Assembly (NCBI GenBank): GCA_964531695.1
Contig: CAZHEH010000009.1
Location: 26,591 to 90,590 of the forward strand
From: JAGXKT01 sp964531695
Lineage (GTDB): Bacteria; Planctomycetota; Phycisphaerae; SM23-33
Length of the DNA: 64,000 bases
Direction: 5' to 3'
This document shows, one piece after another, positions 34,411 to 44,150 of this stretch; positions within the stretch are counted from its first letter, which is position 1, and every line of letters begins with the position of its first letter. Below the pieces are notes generated by a model. The model was given only the letters and a program-made list of their open reading frames with translations. It ran no database searches and had not been told where the DNA came from. Made by a program: the position numbers and the translations under genes.

Positions 34411-36033
34411 TTAGTGGACCGCCGCAGGCGAAAGCGCCTCATCCTCGGCGTCCTCGTCGTACTCGGTGACCATGAGGTCGGTCGTCAGCAGCAGCCCGGC
34501 CATGCTGGCCGCGTTCTGCAACGCCGAGCGCGTGACCTTGGCCGGGTCGATGATCCCCGCGTCGACCATGTTCACGTACTCGCCCGTCGCGGCGTCGTAG
34601 CCGACGCCCTGGGCCCGGGAGCGAACCTCGGCGATGATCACGCCGCCGTCGTGCCCGGTGTTCTCGGCGATCTGCCGCATCGGGGCCTCCAGAGCCCTGG
34701 CGACCAGCTCGACGCCGACCTTCTCCTCGCCGCGGGCTTTGTCGCGTGCCTTCATCGCCGCGTCCACGGCCTTCAGCAGCGTCACGCCGCCGCCGGGGAC
34801 GACGCCTTCCTCGGCCGCCGCACGGGTAGCATGCACCGCATCGTCGATGAGGTCCTTACGCTCCTTCATCTCCGTCTCGGTCGCAGCACCGGCCTTGATG
34901 ACGGCCACGCCGCCGGTCAGCTTCGCCAGGCGCTCCTGGAGCTTCTCGCGGTCGTAGTCGCTGGTGGTCTTGTCGATCTGGGTGCGGATCGTCTCGATTC
35001 GGGCGTTGATGTCCTTCTTCGTGCCGGCGCCCTCGATGACCGTGGTGCTGTCCTTGTCGACCACGATGCGCTTGGCCCGGCCGAGGTGACCCTCCTCGAC
35101 GTTCTCGAGCTTGATGCCGAGGTCCTCGCTGATCACCGTGCCGCCGGTGACGGTCGCGATGTCCTGGAGGATGGCCTTCCGCCGCTCGCCGAAGGCCGGG
35201 GCCTTCACGGCGCAGACGTTCAGGATGCCGCGCAGCCGGTTGACGACCAGCCCCGCCAGCGCCTCGCCCTCGATGTCCTCGGCGATGATCAGCAGCGGGC
35301 GCGAGGACGACGCCACGCGCTCCAGCACCGGCAGCATGTCCCGCAGATTGGAGATCTTCTTCTCGTGAATCAGCACGTAGGCGTCCTCAAGGGCGCACTC
35401 CATGCTGTTCGGGTCCGTCACGAAGTACGCCGAGATGTAGCCCTTGTCGAACTGGAGACCCTCGACGACCTCCAGCTCGTTCGTGATGGACTTTCCTTCC
35501 TCGACGCTGATGACGCCGTCCGTGCCGACCTCGTCGAACGCCCGGGCGATGAGGTCGCCGATGTCCCGGTTCCAGTTGGCCGAGACGGTCGCGACCTTGC
35601 GAAGGTCATCCGTGCCGCGAACCTTTTTGCTCTGTTGCGCGATGGACTCGACCGCGGCCGCGACGGCCAGGTCGATGCCGCGCTTCAGCGCCATCGGGTT
35701 CGCGCCGGCGGCGACGTTCTTCATGCCCTCGCGGGTGATGGCCTCGGCCAGTACCACGGCCGTCGTCGTGCCGTCGCCGGCGACGTCCGAGGTCTTCGAG
35801 GCGACCTGGTTGGCCATCTTCGCGCCCATGTTCTCGAACGGGTTCGGCAGGTCGACCTCTTTCGACACCGTCACGCCGTCCTTCGTGACGTTCGGCGAGC
35901 CGAAGCTCTTCTGGAGCAGCACGTTACGCCCCGTCGGGCCGAGGGTGACCTTTACGGCCGCGGCGAGCTTGCCGATGCCGTCCAGCATCGCCTCGCGTGC
36001 GTCCGTGTCGTACAGCATCTGTTTGGCTGGCAT
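34411..36033 (-). CDS. groEL: Chaperonin GroEL, paralogue 1 (no GGM tail)
   Basis: 540 residues. Hsp60 hallmarks: VTLGPTGRNVLL, VAGDGTTTAVVLAEA (nucleotide binding), the apical domain with ISAYFVTDPNSMECAL, and a second equatorial half with VVPGGGVTLLKAVD. It differs from the other copy by lacking the Gly-Gly-Met C-terminal repeat; it ends EDEALSPAAVH. That tail normally projects into the folding cavity, so client range or efficiency may differ. AGGGAG ribosome-binding site. It is downstream of groES in the same direction and is followed by dnaJ. Confidence 0.97.
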   Translation of the reverse strand: MPAKQMLYDTDAREAMLDGIGKLAAAVKVTLGPTGRNVLLQKSFGSPNVTKDGVTVSKEVDLPNPFENMGAKMANQVASKTSDVAGDGTTTAVVLAEAITREGMKNVAAGANPMALKRGIDLAVAAAVESIAQQSKKVRGTDDLRKVATVSANWNRDIGDLIARAFDEVGTDGVISVEEGKSITNELEVVEGLQFDKGYISAYFVTDPNSMECALEDAYVLIHEKKISNLRDMLPVLERVASSSRPLLIIAEDIEGEALAGLVVNRLRGILNVCAVKAPAFGERRKAILQDIATVTGGTVISEDLGIKLENVEEGHLGRAKRIVVDKDSTTVIEGAGTKKDINARIETIRTQIDKTTSDYDREKLQERLAKLTGGVAVIKAGAATETEMKERKDLIDDAVHATRAAAEEGVVPGGGVTLLKAVDAAMKARDKARGEEKVGVELVARALEAPMRQIAENTGHDGGVIIAEVRSRAQGVGYDAATGEYVNMVDAGIIDPAKVTRSALQNAASMAGLLLTTDLMVTEYDEDAEDEALSPAAVH

Positions 36034-36051
36034 TTGGGATACTCCCTGTCC

Positions 36052-36238
36052 GTTGACTCGTTAGCTCGTTGACTCGTTAGCCCGTCGACTCGTTGACTCG
36101 CACTCATCCCGCTCAAGGCCCAGCAGTTCGTCTCCCGCAGACCACAGAACCGCTCTCGTGGTCGCCGCTCGCGCAGGTCGGCCGCTCCGTGAACCACACC
36201 GTCCGAGCGTGCGCGAGTCAACGAGTTCACGAGTCAAC
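36052..36238. repeat. Inverted arrays of a 16-bp word (GTTGACTCG core) between groES and groEL1
   Basis: The left arm carries GTTGACTCG at 36052, 36068 and 36092, with the variant GTCGACTCG at 36084, on a 16-base period. The right arm carries the complement CGAGTCAAC at 36214 and 36230, again 16 bases apart. The 110 bases between contain no gene. The arms could pair into a long imperfect hairpin in the groES-groEL1 transcript. Related words occur at 8893-8915. Confidence 0.8.
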
Positions 36239-36256
36239 GAATTCACCAGGTAACGA

Positions 36257-36547
36257 TCAGCTCTCGATCACGGCCATCACGTCGCTCTCGCGGATGATGA
36301 CGTACTCCGTCCCGTCGATCTTGATGTCCGTGCCGACGTACTTGCCGTAGTAGACCTCGTCGCCCTTCTTGAGCGACATATCGCCGCGGTCGCCGCTTTC
36401 GAGCAGCTTGCCGGGCCCGACGGCCTCAACGATGCCTCGCTGGGGCTTCTCCTTGGCGGTGTCCGGCAGGACGATACCGCCGGCCGTCTTCTCCTCCGCC
36501 TCGCACTGCTTCAGCAACACACGGTCATCCAGGGGTTTGACTGCCAT
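36257..36547 (-). CDS. groES: Co-chaperonin GroES
   Basis: 96 residues. Begins VKPLDDRVLLKQCEAEE; mobile loop EEKTAGGIVLPDTAKEKPQ that docks on GroEL. Ends GTEYVIIRESDVMAVIES. Preceded by AAGGAG at 10 bases. It stands between the two groEL genes, so a single GroES may serve both. The order groEL-groES-groEL is unlike the usual groES-groEL pair. Confidence 0.97.
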   Translation of the reverse strand: MAVKPLDDRVLLKQCEAEEKTAGGIVLPDTAKEKPQRGIVEAVGPGKLLESGDRGDMSLKKGDEVYYGKYVGTDIKIDGTEYVIIRESDVMAVIES

Positions 36548-36602
36548 TTTGCGTCTGCTCCTTAGTCTGGGTCTCTGCCTTACGCTCAGGTTCTATGCCT
36601 GT

Positions 36603-36622
36603 GGAAGACTGCCTGGTCTTCC
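36603..36622 (-). other. Perfect 7-bp hairpin in the groEL2-groES intercistronic gap
   Basis: GGAAGAC and GTCTTCC flank a six-base loop. It lies upstream of groES in the direction of transcription, and no U-tract follows. An mRNA processing or stability element is one reading. Confidence 0.35.
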
Positions 36623-36719
36623 AGTTCGGAGATCGAAGTTCAGCAGGTCGCAGGTCCTAGGTCGAAGACCGAAGCTCGCAGAGCACGGCTGGCTTTGACG
36701 CGCTCCACAGTTCCAGACT

Positions 36720-36837
36720 CTACTCGACCCCATCAAGGTTCTTGCCGGATACCCATGCCTTTGTGCCGTCGTCGAGCTCCACCAAGTACTGCCGGGCACT
36801 GCCGCCGAGCGGCTGCTTCGCGTTTCGCCTTGGGCAT
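36720..36837 (-). pseudogene. Short reading frame after groEL2, possibly frameshifted
   Basis: An ATG at 36837 (MPKAKREAAARR, with GGAG four bases upstream) opens a basic peptide, but that frame soon loses sense. One base along, the frame reads ARQYLVELDDGTKAWVSGKN and stops at 36720-36722. That stretch looks like a compact protein sequence and has no start codon of its own. It is in frame with groEL2 after its TAG stop, so readthrough would add about 49 residues. A real 40-45 residue protein broken by an indel, or chance, are both possible. Confidence 0.3.
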
Positions 36838-36869
36838 CGCGCTCCGGGCCCTTCGATCTCTGATCTCGG

Positions 36870-38564
<1,695 letters not shown>

Positions 38565-39077
38565 CGGAAGGTTCTCCTTGGGCTCTGCGTTACTCGCGAC
38601 CGTCCGGTGCGGGCACCCTCGCCCGCCCGGGCGTCCGGCCCCGCGGGGCCGGCGCGCGGATGATCCGCGCTGTCGGGGACATTGCAACCGTCGTGCCTCA
38701 AGGCGTAAGCGTCTGCTTGAACAACTTTTAGCTCACATGGGTCCGCCGCTGGGCCTGCCCCGGGCCTGCCAAGCTTGCATGCTCGCCCGTGTTGCCGGAC
38801 CATTCTGGCAGCACCTCGCCGGCGAGCCGTCCGTTGCCGGAGGGGTTGCGTTGCGGGGTGAGCCGGGCAGGAACCGGCGATTCCACCGGCCGCCGATAGC
38901 GCCTTCGCGACACCTTCATGTTTGCTTCACCCCCCCGTGGGACTCCGACGATAACAAACCTATCCTTACGTAGCAGTCGTTGAAGGTTGGGTTCCGACCG
39001 TCGCGGCAGGAACAGCTTCTGCAACGGGCTGCCGCAGGAGCGGCGCCGCCGGTCTCCGTACCAGAGGATCTGAGGAT
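38565..39077. other. Divergent intergenic region between groEL2 and the EIIA gene
   Basis: 513 bases without a supported gene. On the groEL2 side it carries an inverted repeat TCAAG-N13-CTTGA (38698-38720) overlapping a possible promoter. No CIRCE element is present. The rest is GC-rich with a C-run near 38928-38935 and an AT-richer patch at 38950-38970; nothing further is recognised. Confidence 0.6.
38673..38702 (-). promoter_or_regulatory. Possible sigma32-type promoter for groEL2
   Basis: Minus strand CTTGAGG (38696-38702) and CCCCGA (38673-38678), 17 bases apart. This resembles the CTTGAA / CCCCAT heat-shock pattern of proteobacteria. Whether this lineage uses such a factor is unknown to me. 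Confidence 0.25.
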
Positions 39078-39548
39078 ATGTGCGTGACCGAGTTGCTCAG
39101 CCGCCCCCACGTCAAGATCCCCCTCCGCGGCGGGACCCGCGATGAGGTGATCGACGAACTCGTAACGCTCGTCGCTACCGACGGCGCCATCGCCGACCCC
39201 AAGGCCGCACTGCAAGCCGTGCTGGAACGCGAACGGGCCGGAAGTACCGGCATCGGACACGGCTTCGCCCTGCCCCACGCCAAGCTCGCGGAGTTGGACC
39301 GTTGCATTCTGGCGCTCGGGCGCACGGCCGAGCCGGTTGACTTCGGCAGCGCGGATGAGAAGCCCGTCACGCTCGTGGTTCTTCTGCTCGCCCCGGTCGG
39401 GGATACCTCCGCGCAGGTGCAGATTCTGGCCCGCCTAAGCCGCCTGTTCGAACAGGAGAACCTCCGCCGGCAGCTCAATCGGGCCGCGTCCGGAGACGAA
39501 GTCGTCCGGCTGCTTCAGGAGCACGAGGCGCTCATCGCGGCCGCGTAG
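39078..39548 (+). CDS. PTS EIIA-type phosphocarrier (fructose/nitrogen family)
   Basis: 156 residues. EIIA(Fru/Ntr) fold with the phosphorylatable histidine in GIGHGFALPHAKL (about residue 70), preceded by ERERAGSTGIG and followed by DFGSADEKPVTLVVLLLAPV. It would accept a phosphate from HPr in sugar transport or in a regulatory chain like PtsN. No PTS permease is nearby, which favours a regulatory role. GTG 39084 lies better placed behind GAGG and may be the true start. Confidence 0.88.
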   Translation: MCVTELLSRPHVKIPLRGGTRDEVIDELVTLVATDGAIADPKAALQAVLERERAGSTGIGHGFALPHAKLAELDRCILALGRTAEPVDFGSADEKPVTLVVLLLAPVGDTSAQVQILARLSRLFEQENLRRQLNRAASGDEVVRLLQEHEALIAAA

Positions 39549-39559
39549 AGGAAGGCGGC

Positions 39560-40966
39560 TCAGCCCTTCTTCGCCGCCAGCAGGCCCTTGGCCTCGCCGA
39601 CGAGATAGAACGAGCCCGTGACGCAGATGATGTCCTCGCGGCTGGCGGCGCTGTCGGCGATTCGCACGGCCTCGGGCAGCGTTTCGGCCACCTGGGCAAC
39701 GCGTCCGCACAATTCGTCGTAGGTCCGCGCCAGCTCGTGCGGGTCGGCCGCCCGGAGGTTGCCCTCGGCACGGGTGAAGATCACCTTATCGGCGCCGGTT
39801 GCCATTTCCCGCATCATGCCCTCGATGTCCTTGTCCGCGGCACAGCCGAAGACCAGAACCATCGAGTCGTAAGGGATATGCTGGGCGATGGCCCGCATAA
39901 GCGCCTGAATGGACGCCGCGTTGTGCGCCCCGTCCACCAGCAGCCGAGGGTCCTCGTGGAGCAGCTCCATGCGACCGGGCAGCTTGACCTCGGCCAGGCC
40001 CTTGATGGCTTGGGCATCCGTGATTTCCATGCCCTGGCGCTTCAACTCGTCCAGCAACGCCAGCGCGAGCCCGCAATTCAACGCCTGATGCTCACCCAGC
40101 ACGGGCACGGGCAGGTGCTCGAACTGGCTGCGTTCGGTCGTCAGGCAGATGCGAGCATGGCAGCCCGAGGTCCGCGAGGACTCGACACGGTAGCTGAACT
40201 CGATTTCCTCGCCCGTGAACCGCAGGTCGGTGCCGGCCTTCTTGGCCGCCTTCTGGAGCACCCGCTTGGCCTCCGGCTGCTGCGTAACGCTGACGGCCGG
40301 GATGTCCGACTTCAGAATGCCCGCCTTCTCCGCCGCGATCTCTCCGAGCGTCCGGCCGAGCTGTTGCATATGGTCCATCGAGATGCTGGTCAGGCCGCAC
40401 ACGGCCGGGCGCAGCACGTTCGTGCTGTCCAGCCGGCCGCCCAGACCGGTCTCGACGACCGCCACGTCCACCTCTTGGTTGGCGAAGTGGGCGAACGCCA
40501 AGGCCGTGAAGATCTCGAAGAACGTCGGGCGGTCCTCACCCATCTTCTCAATGTGCGGCTGCACATAGGCGATCAGCCGCGTCAGGGCGGCCTGGGTGAT
40601 CATCTGACCGTTGATCGAGATCCGCTCGCGCACATCGCAGATGTGCGGTGAGGTGTACAGTCCGACCCGGTAGCCGCAGCGATCCAGCATCTGCGCAAGC
40701 ATCGTCGCGGTCGAGCCCTTGCCCTTGGTCCCGGCGATGTGCACCGCCCGGATCTTCTTCTGGGGCTCGCCCATGCGGCGAAGCAGGTCATTCATTCGGT
40801 CCAGACTAAAAGTATCCCGGTTATAGCGGACCCGAAGCATCTGCTCGTAGTCGGTGTGGGAGAAGAGCCAACCGAGTGCAGCGTCGTAGGTCCGAACCGG
40901 GCGTTTGCGAGCCGTCGTGCTGCGGGGCGACTTCCGTGCGCCCCTTTTCCGGGTTGCGGTGACCAT
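39560..40966 (-). CDS. folC: Bifunctional folylpolyglutamate/dihydrofolate synthase
   Basis: 468 residues, somewhat long because of a basic N-terminal extension of about 25 residues (Lys/Arg-rich). Mur-ligase-type P-loop GTKGKGSTATMLA; folate region TSPHICDVRERISING; VVETGLGGRLDSTNV; the glutamate ligase domain with LPGRMELLHEDPRLLVDGAHN. It adds glutamate to dihydropteroate and to folates. Its promoter puts the predicted start only a few bases before the ATG. It converges with the EIIA gene at 11 bases. Confidence 0.95.
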   Translation of the reverse strand: MVTATRKRGARKSPRSTTARKRPVRTYDAALGWLFSHTDYEQMLRVRYNRDTFSLDRMNDLLRRMGEPQKKIRAVHIAGTKGKGSTATMLAQMLDRCGYRVGLYTSPHICDVRERISINGQMITQAALTRLIAYVQPHIEKMGEDRPTFFEIFTALAFAHFANQEVDVAVVETGLGGRLDSTNVLRPAVCGLTSISMDHMQQLGRTLGEIAAEKAGILKSDIPAVSVTQQPEAKRVLQKAAKKAGTDLRFTGEEIEFSYRVESSRTSGCHARICLTTERSQFEHLPVPVLGEHQALNCGLALALLDELKRQGMEITDAQAIKGLAEVKLPGRMELLHEDPRLLVDGAHNAASIQALMRAIAQHIPYDSMVLVFGCAADKDIEGMMREMATGADKVIFTRAEGNLRAADPHELARTYDELCGRVAQVAETLPEAVRIADSAASREDIICVTGSFYLVGEAKGLLAAKKG

Positions 40967-40976
40967 AGTGCGCCGG

Positions 40977-41006
40977 ATCGTAGCACGGGCGCGACAGCAG
41001 TGTCAA
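40977..41006 (-). promoter_or_regulatory. folC promoter giving a near-leaderless mRNA
   Basis: TTGACA (6 of 6, 41001-41006) and TACGAT (4 of 6, 40977-40982) with an 18-base spacer on the minus strand. The expected start is near 40970, four bases before ATG 40966. Confidence 0.5.
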
Positions 41007-41266
41007 TAGCTATATGCCGCCGTTGCGAAGAAACACGGAAACAGGCCCCTGAAGCCGCCTAAGGTCCGCCAAGGCCCGCAAAAGCGCCTATGAATAAAGA
41101 TGGGCCGCGCGACCCCGGCACCTGTCTCAGCCGCTGCGGAGCGCGGCGAAGGCCGTATTCCCGGAACTTCTACTGTCGCTTGCATCTACCGCGGCGCGAT
41201 GATTCAATCTCTCGGCAGGCGAGCCGCTGCCGCCCGAAACCCATCCAGAACCAGAAAGGCGCCGCA

Positions 41267-42799
41267 ATGGGCTACTACCTCGGCATCGACATCGGCACAT
41301 CCGGAACCAAGGCCCTCATCATGGACGCCAAGGCCCGTGTCCTGGCCACGGCCACGTCCGAGCACGGCATCTCCGCGCCCAAGCCCGGCTGGAGCGAGCA
41401 AGACCCCGACGAATGGTGGTCCGCGACGGTCAAGGCCACAAAGGCGGTCATCAAGAAGGCCGGCATCGACGGCAAGAAGATCGACGGGATCGGGCTTTCG
41501 GGGCAGATGCACGGCTTGGTCATCACCGACGACGCCGGCAAGCCACTGCGCCCGAGCATCATCTGGAACGACCAGCGCACGGCCCGGCAGGCCGAGCAGA
41601 TCGAGAGCAAGGTCGGCGGGGCCAAGAAGCTTATCTCGCTGGTCGGCAACCCGGCGATGACGTCCTACACGCTCACCAAGCTGTTGTGGGTCCGCGAGAA
41701 CGAGCCCAAGATCTACGACCGCATCCGGCACATGTTGCTTCCCAAGGACTACATCCGCCTGCGTCTCACGGGCGAGTACGTCGGCGAGGTCGCGGACATG
41801 TCCGGCACGCTGATGCTGGATCAGAAGAAGCGGGACTGGTCCAAGCCCATCCTGTCCAAGTTCGAGATCGACCGCGACATCCTGCCCCCGGTGCTCGAGA
41901 GCCACGAGGTCACCGGCACGGTCACCGCGGAAGTCGCCCGGAAGCTCGGCATTGCCAAGGGCACGCCGGTGGTCGGCGGCGGCGGGGACCAGCAATCCGG
42001 CGCGATCGGCAACGGAATCGTCCGGGCCGGCCTGGCCAGTGCGACTATGGGTACGAGCGGCGTCGTATTCGTCCACTCCCGCGAGTACCGGACGGACCCC
42101 GAGGGCCGCATCAACACGTACTGCGCGTCCGTCAAGGGCGAGTACTGCATGTTCGGCTGCATGCTTTCCACGGGCGGGAGCTTCCAGTGGTACCGCAATG
42201 TTCTCGGCCAGGCCGAAATCGCCCGTGCCAGAAAGCAGAAGGTCGATCCCTACGAGCTGCTGACCGAGCAGGCCGAGCAGGCCCCGGCCGGGTGCGAAGG
42301 TCTCTTCTGGCTGCCCTACCTCACCGGCGAGCGGACCCCCCACGCCGACCCGTACGCTCGGGCGTGCTGGATCGGCATTCATTCCCGCACGACCCGGAAC
42401 GAGCTGGTCCGCTCCGTCATGGAGGGGGCCACCTTCGCCATGAACGACGCGGTGCAGCTCCTCAAGGAGCTTGGCGTCCGGATGCGGGAGATCCGTCTGT
42501 CCGGCGGCGGCGCGCGGAGCGGCTTCTGGCGGCAGATGCAGGCGGACATCTACGGGCAGAAGTGCGTGACGATCAATGCCGAGGAAGGCCCGGCCTACGG
42601 TGTGGCGTTGCTGGCTGCGGCCGGAACGGGGGCCTTCAAGGACGTGCGGGAGGCCTGCAAGGCGGGCATCAAGGTCACGCGGGAGATCAAGCCCAACCCC
42701 AAGGCCAAGCGTCGCTACGGCAAGCTCTACGAACAGTTCACGCGGCTGTACCCGGCGCTGAAGGCCGAGTTCCCCCGGCTGCACGAGCTCAGCGAGTAG
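41267..42799 (+). CDS. xylB: Xylulokinase
   Basis: 510 residues from ATG 41267, preceded by AGAAAGG; the frame stays open back to 41090 without homology. FGGY kinase: N-terminal phosphate loop YLGIDIGTSGTKALIMD; GIGLSGQMHGLVITD (xylulokinase-type substrate motif QMHG); GGGGDQQSGAIGNGI; the C-terminal family signature MREIRLSGGGARSGFWRQMQ. It phosphorylates D-xylulose for the pentose phosphate pathway. No xylose isomerase or transporter is adjacent. Its stop TAG abuts the stop of the convergent AEC gene (TAGCTA). Confidence 0.93.
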   Translation: MGYYLGIDIGTSGTKALIMDAKARVLATATSEHGISAPKPGWSEQDPDEWWSATVKATKAVIKKAGIDGKKIDGIGLSGQMHGLVITDDAGKPLRPSIIWNDQRTARQAEQIESKVGGAKKLISLVGNPAMTSYTLTKLLWVRENEPKIYDRIRHMLLPKDYIRLRLTGEYVGEVADMSGTLMLDQKKRDWSKPILSKFEIDRDILPPVLESHEVTGTVTAEVARKLGIAKGTPVVGGGGDQQSGAIGNGIVRAGLASATMGTSGVVFVHSREYRTDPEGRINTYCASVKGEYCMFGCMLSTGGSFQWYRNVLGQAEIARARKQKVDPYELLTEQAEQAPAGCEGLFWLPYLTGERTPHADPYARACWIGIHSRTTRNELVRSVMEGATFAMNDAVQLLKELGVRMREIRLSGGGARSGFWRQMQADIYGQKCVTINAEEGPAYGVALLAAAGTGAFKDVREACKAGIKVTREIKPNPKAKRRYGKLYEQFTRLYPALKAEFPRLHELSE

Positions 42800-43852
42800 C
42801 TACGCGCCCAAGCCGCTGAGAAGCGGCAGCCACTCGCCGCGGGCGAAGAAGATCACGAGCGTGACGGTGATCGGGCTCAACAGCGTCGAGTAGAGCACGG
42901 CGCGGGCCGCCAGGTCCGGGTGGTTCTCGAATTCGAGGCACATCAGCATGCAGTTGACGGCCGTGGGGGTCGTCGAGGAGATGAGCAGCAGTTGCGCCAG
43001 GAACGGGCTGAGCCCCTCGCCGCCGCCGGCGCGCAACGCCGCGTCCGCGAGGTGGATCAGCCCCAGCGCCAGCGCCGGCCCGCCCAGAAGCCGCAGGAAG
43101 ACGCTCATCGTGATGCGGTACTTCGCCGCCTCCTTACCCACCAACGCGAGCTGCGCCCCGAGCGTGACCAGTGCCAGGGCGACGAACGCGCTCTTGACAT
43201 AGACCAGCACGTCCCACAGCGGCCGGAGGGCGTGGCGGACCGGCCCCGCCGCGTCCCCCAGCAAGACTACGATCTGCGTCGTAATCAGCGCGGCCGCCAG
43301 GGCGTAGATCGGCGGGAACCGCAGCATGTGCCGCACGTTCTGCCGCCAGGTGTTCTTGCCCCCGCCACCGACGATCAGGATGCCCAGCGTGAAGGTGATG
43401 AAGTTCTGCGTGATCATCACGAACGTCTGGTTCGCCACGGCGCGGTCGCCGAGCCCGTACGGGCGGAAGGCCAGCTTCTGGAGCGGCAGCCCGTAATTGC
43501 CGGAGTTGTGCAGGACGGTCGTCAGCAACAGGGCCGCCCGCTGATCTCGCGGCACGCCCCGCAGCCACGCCAGCAGCAGCGTCAGCCCCGCCATGGTGAC
43601 CCAAAGCGCCGCGGTGAACCCGACGACCAGCGCCACGCCGGCGCCGCCCAGCTTCGACGTGACGACGTTGACGTAGATGATGGCGGGGATGATGAAGTAG
43701 AAGTTCAGCCGCCGCAGCGTCGGCATGTCGAGCGTCAGCGTCCGCTGGAGCGCGTAGCCGATGCCCGCCAACAGCAGGATCGGCAAGACGATCCGATGGA
43801 AGATCGTCCAGAGCTGCGCGGGCAGCGTCGCGATGTCGGCCAAGGGAAACAC
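42800..43852 (-). CDS. AEC-family (auxin efflux carrier-like) permease
   Basis: 350 residues with about ten hydrophobic segments, spread over two halves related by inverted topology. Conserved Asn-Ser-Gly-Asn-Tyr-Gly in the crossing helix (LHNSGNYGLPLQKLAF) and an equivalent late segment (SSTTPTAVNCMLMCLEFE). Family members export or exchange small carboxylates; the substrate is unknown. The ATG at 43852 begins MFPLADIATLPAQ. Confidence 0.85.
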   Translation of the reverse strand: MFPLADIATLPAQLWTIFHRIVLPILLLAGIGYALQRTLTLDMPTLRRLNFYFIIPAIIYVNVVTSKLGGAGVALVVGFTAALWVTMAGLTLLLAWLRGVPRDQRAALLLTTVLHNSGNYGLPLQKLAFRPYGLGDRAVANQTFVMITQNFITFTLGILIVGGGGKNTWRQNVRHMLRFPPIYALAAALITTQIVVLLGDAAGPVRHALRPLWDVLVYVKSAFVALALVTLGAQLALVGKEAAKYRITMSVFLRLLGGPALALGLIHLADAALRAGGGEGLSPFLAQLLLISSTTPTAVNCMLMCLEFENHPDLAARAVLYSTLLSPITVTLVIFFARGEWLPLLSGLGA

Positions 43853-43995
43853 CGGCTTCTCCCGCCGGCCGCGGGTCCGTCCGACGCGCAGCGAGGCGGA
43901 CTTGTGCTACCAGCCGCCCGGAACCGTGTCAACGACGGGGGGCGCCCGGCGCGGTCCGCGGGGGCCGCCGTTCGCGATTTTTCGGCTTGCCGCCC

Positions 43996-44023
43996 TTGCC
44001 TTGCGGGCCGTTCCCGGTATATT
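43996..44023 (+). promoter_or_regulatory. Promoter of the EF-G2-type gene
   Basis: TTGCCT (4 of 6) and TATATT (5 of 6) spaced by 16 bases; predicted leader of about 120 bases before ATG 44151. The 298-base gap 43853-44150 holds nothing else I recognise. Confidence 0.45.
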
Positions 44024-44150
44024 GGGGAGTTTCCCGCCCGCGGCCGGGACGCACTGCACACGTGCCGCGAGGAGGCGGGCCGACGGAGCCCCGTCTCCAT
44101 CCAGCGAACCGTTCTCGCTCCTGTTGCAGGCGAAGCGTTTGGAGAAGACT

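Noticed and set aside
38565..38760. CIRCE operator for HrcA upstream of groEL2
   Set aside because: The TTAGCACTC-N9-GAGTGCTAA palindrome is absent; only an unrelated TCAAG-N13-CTTGA dyad exists.
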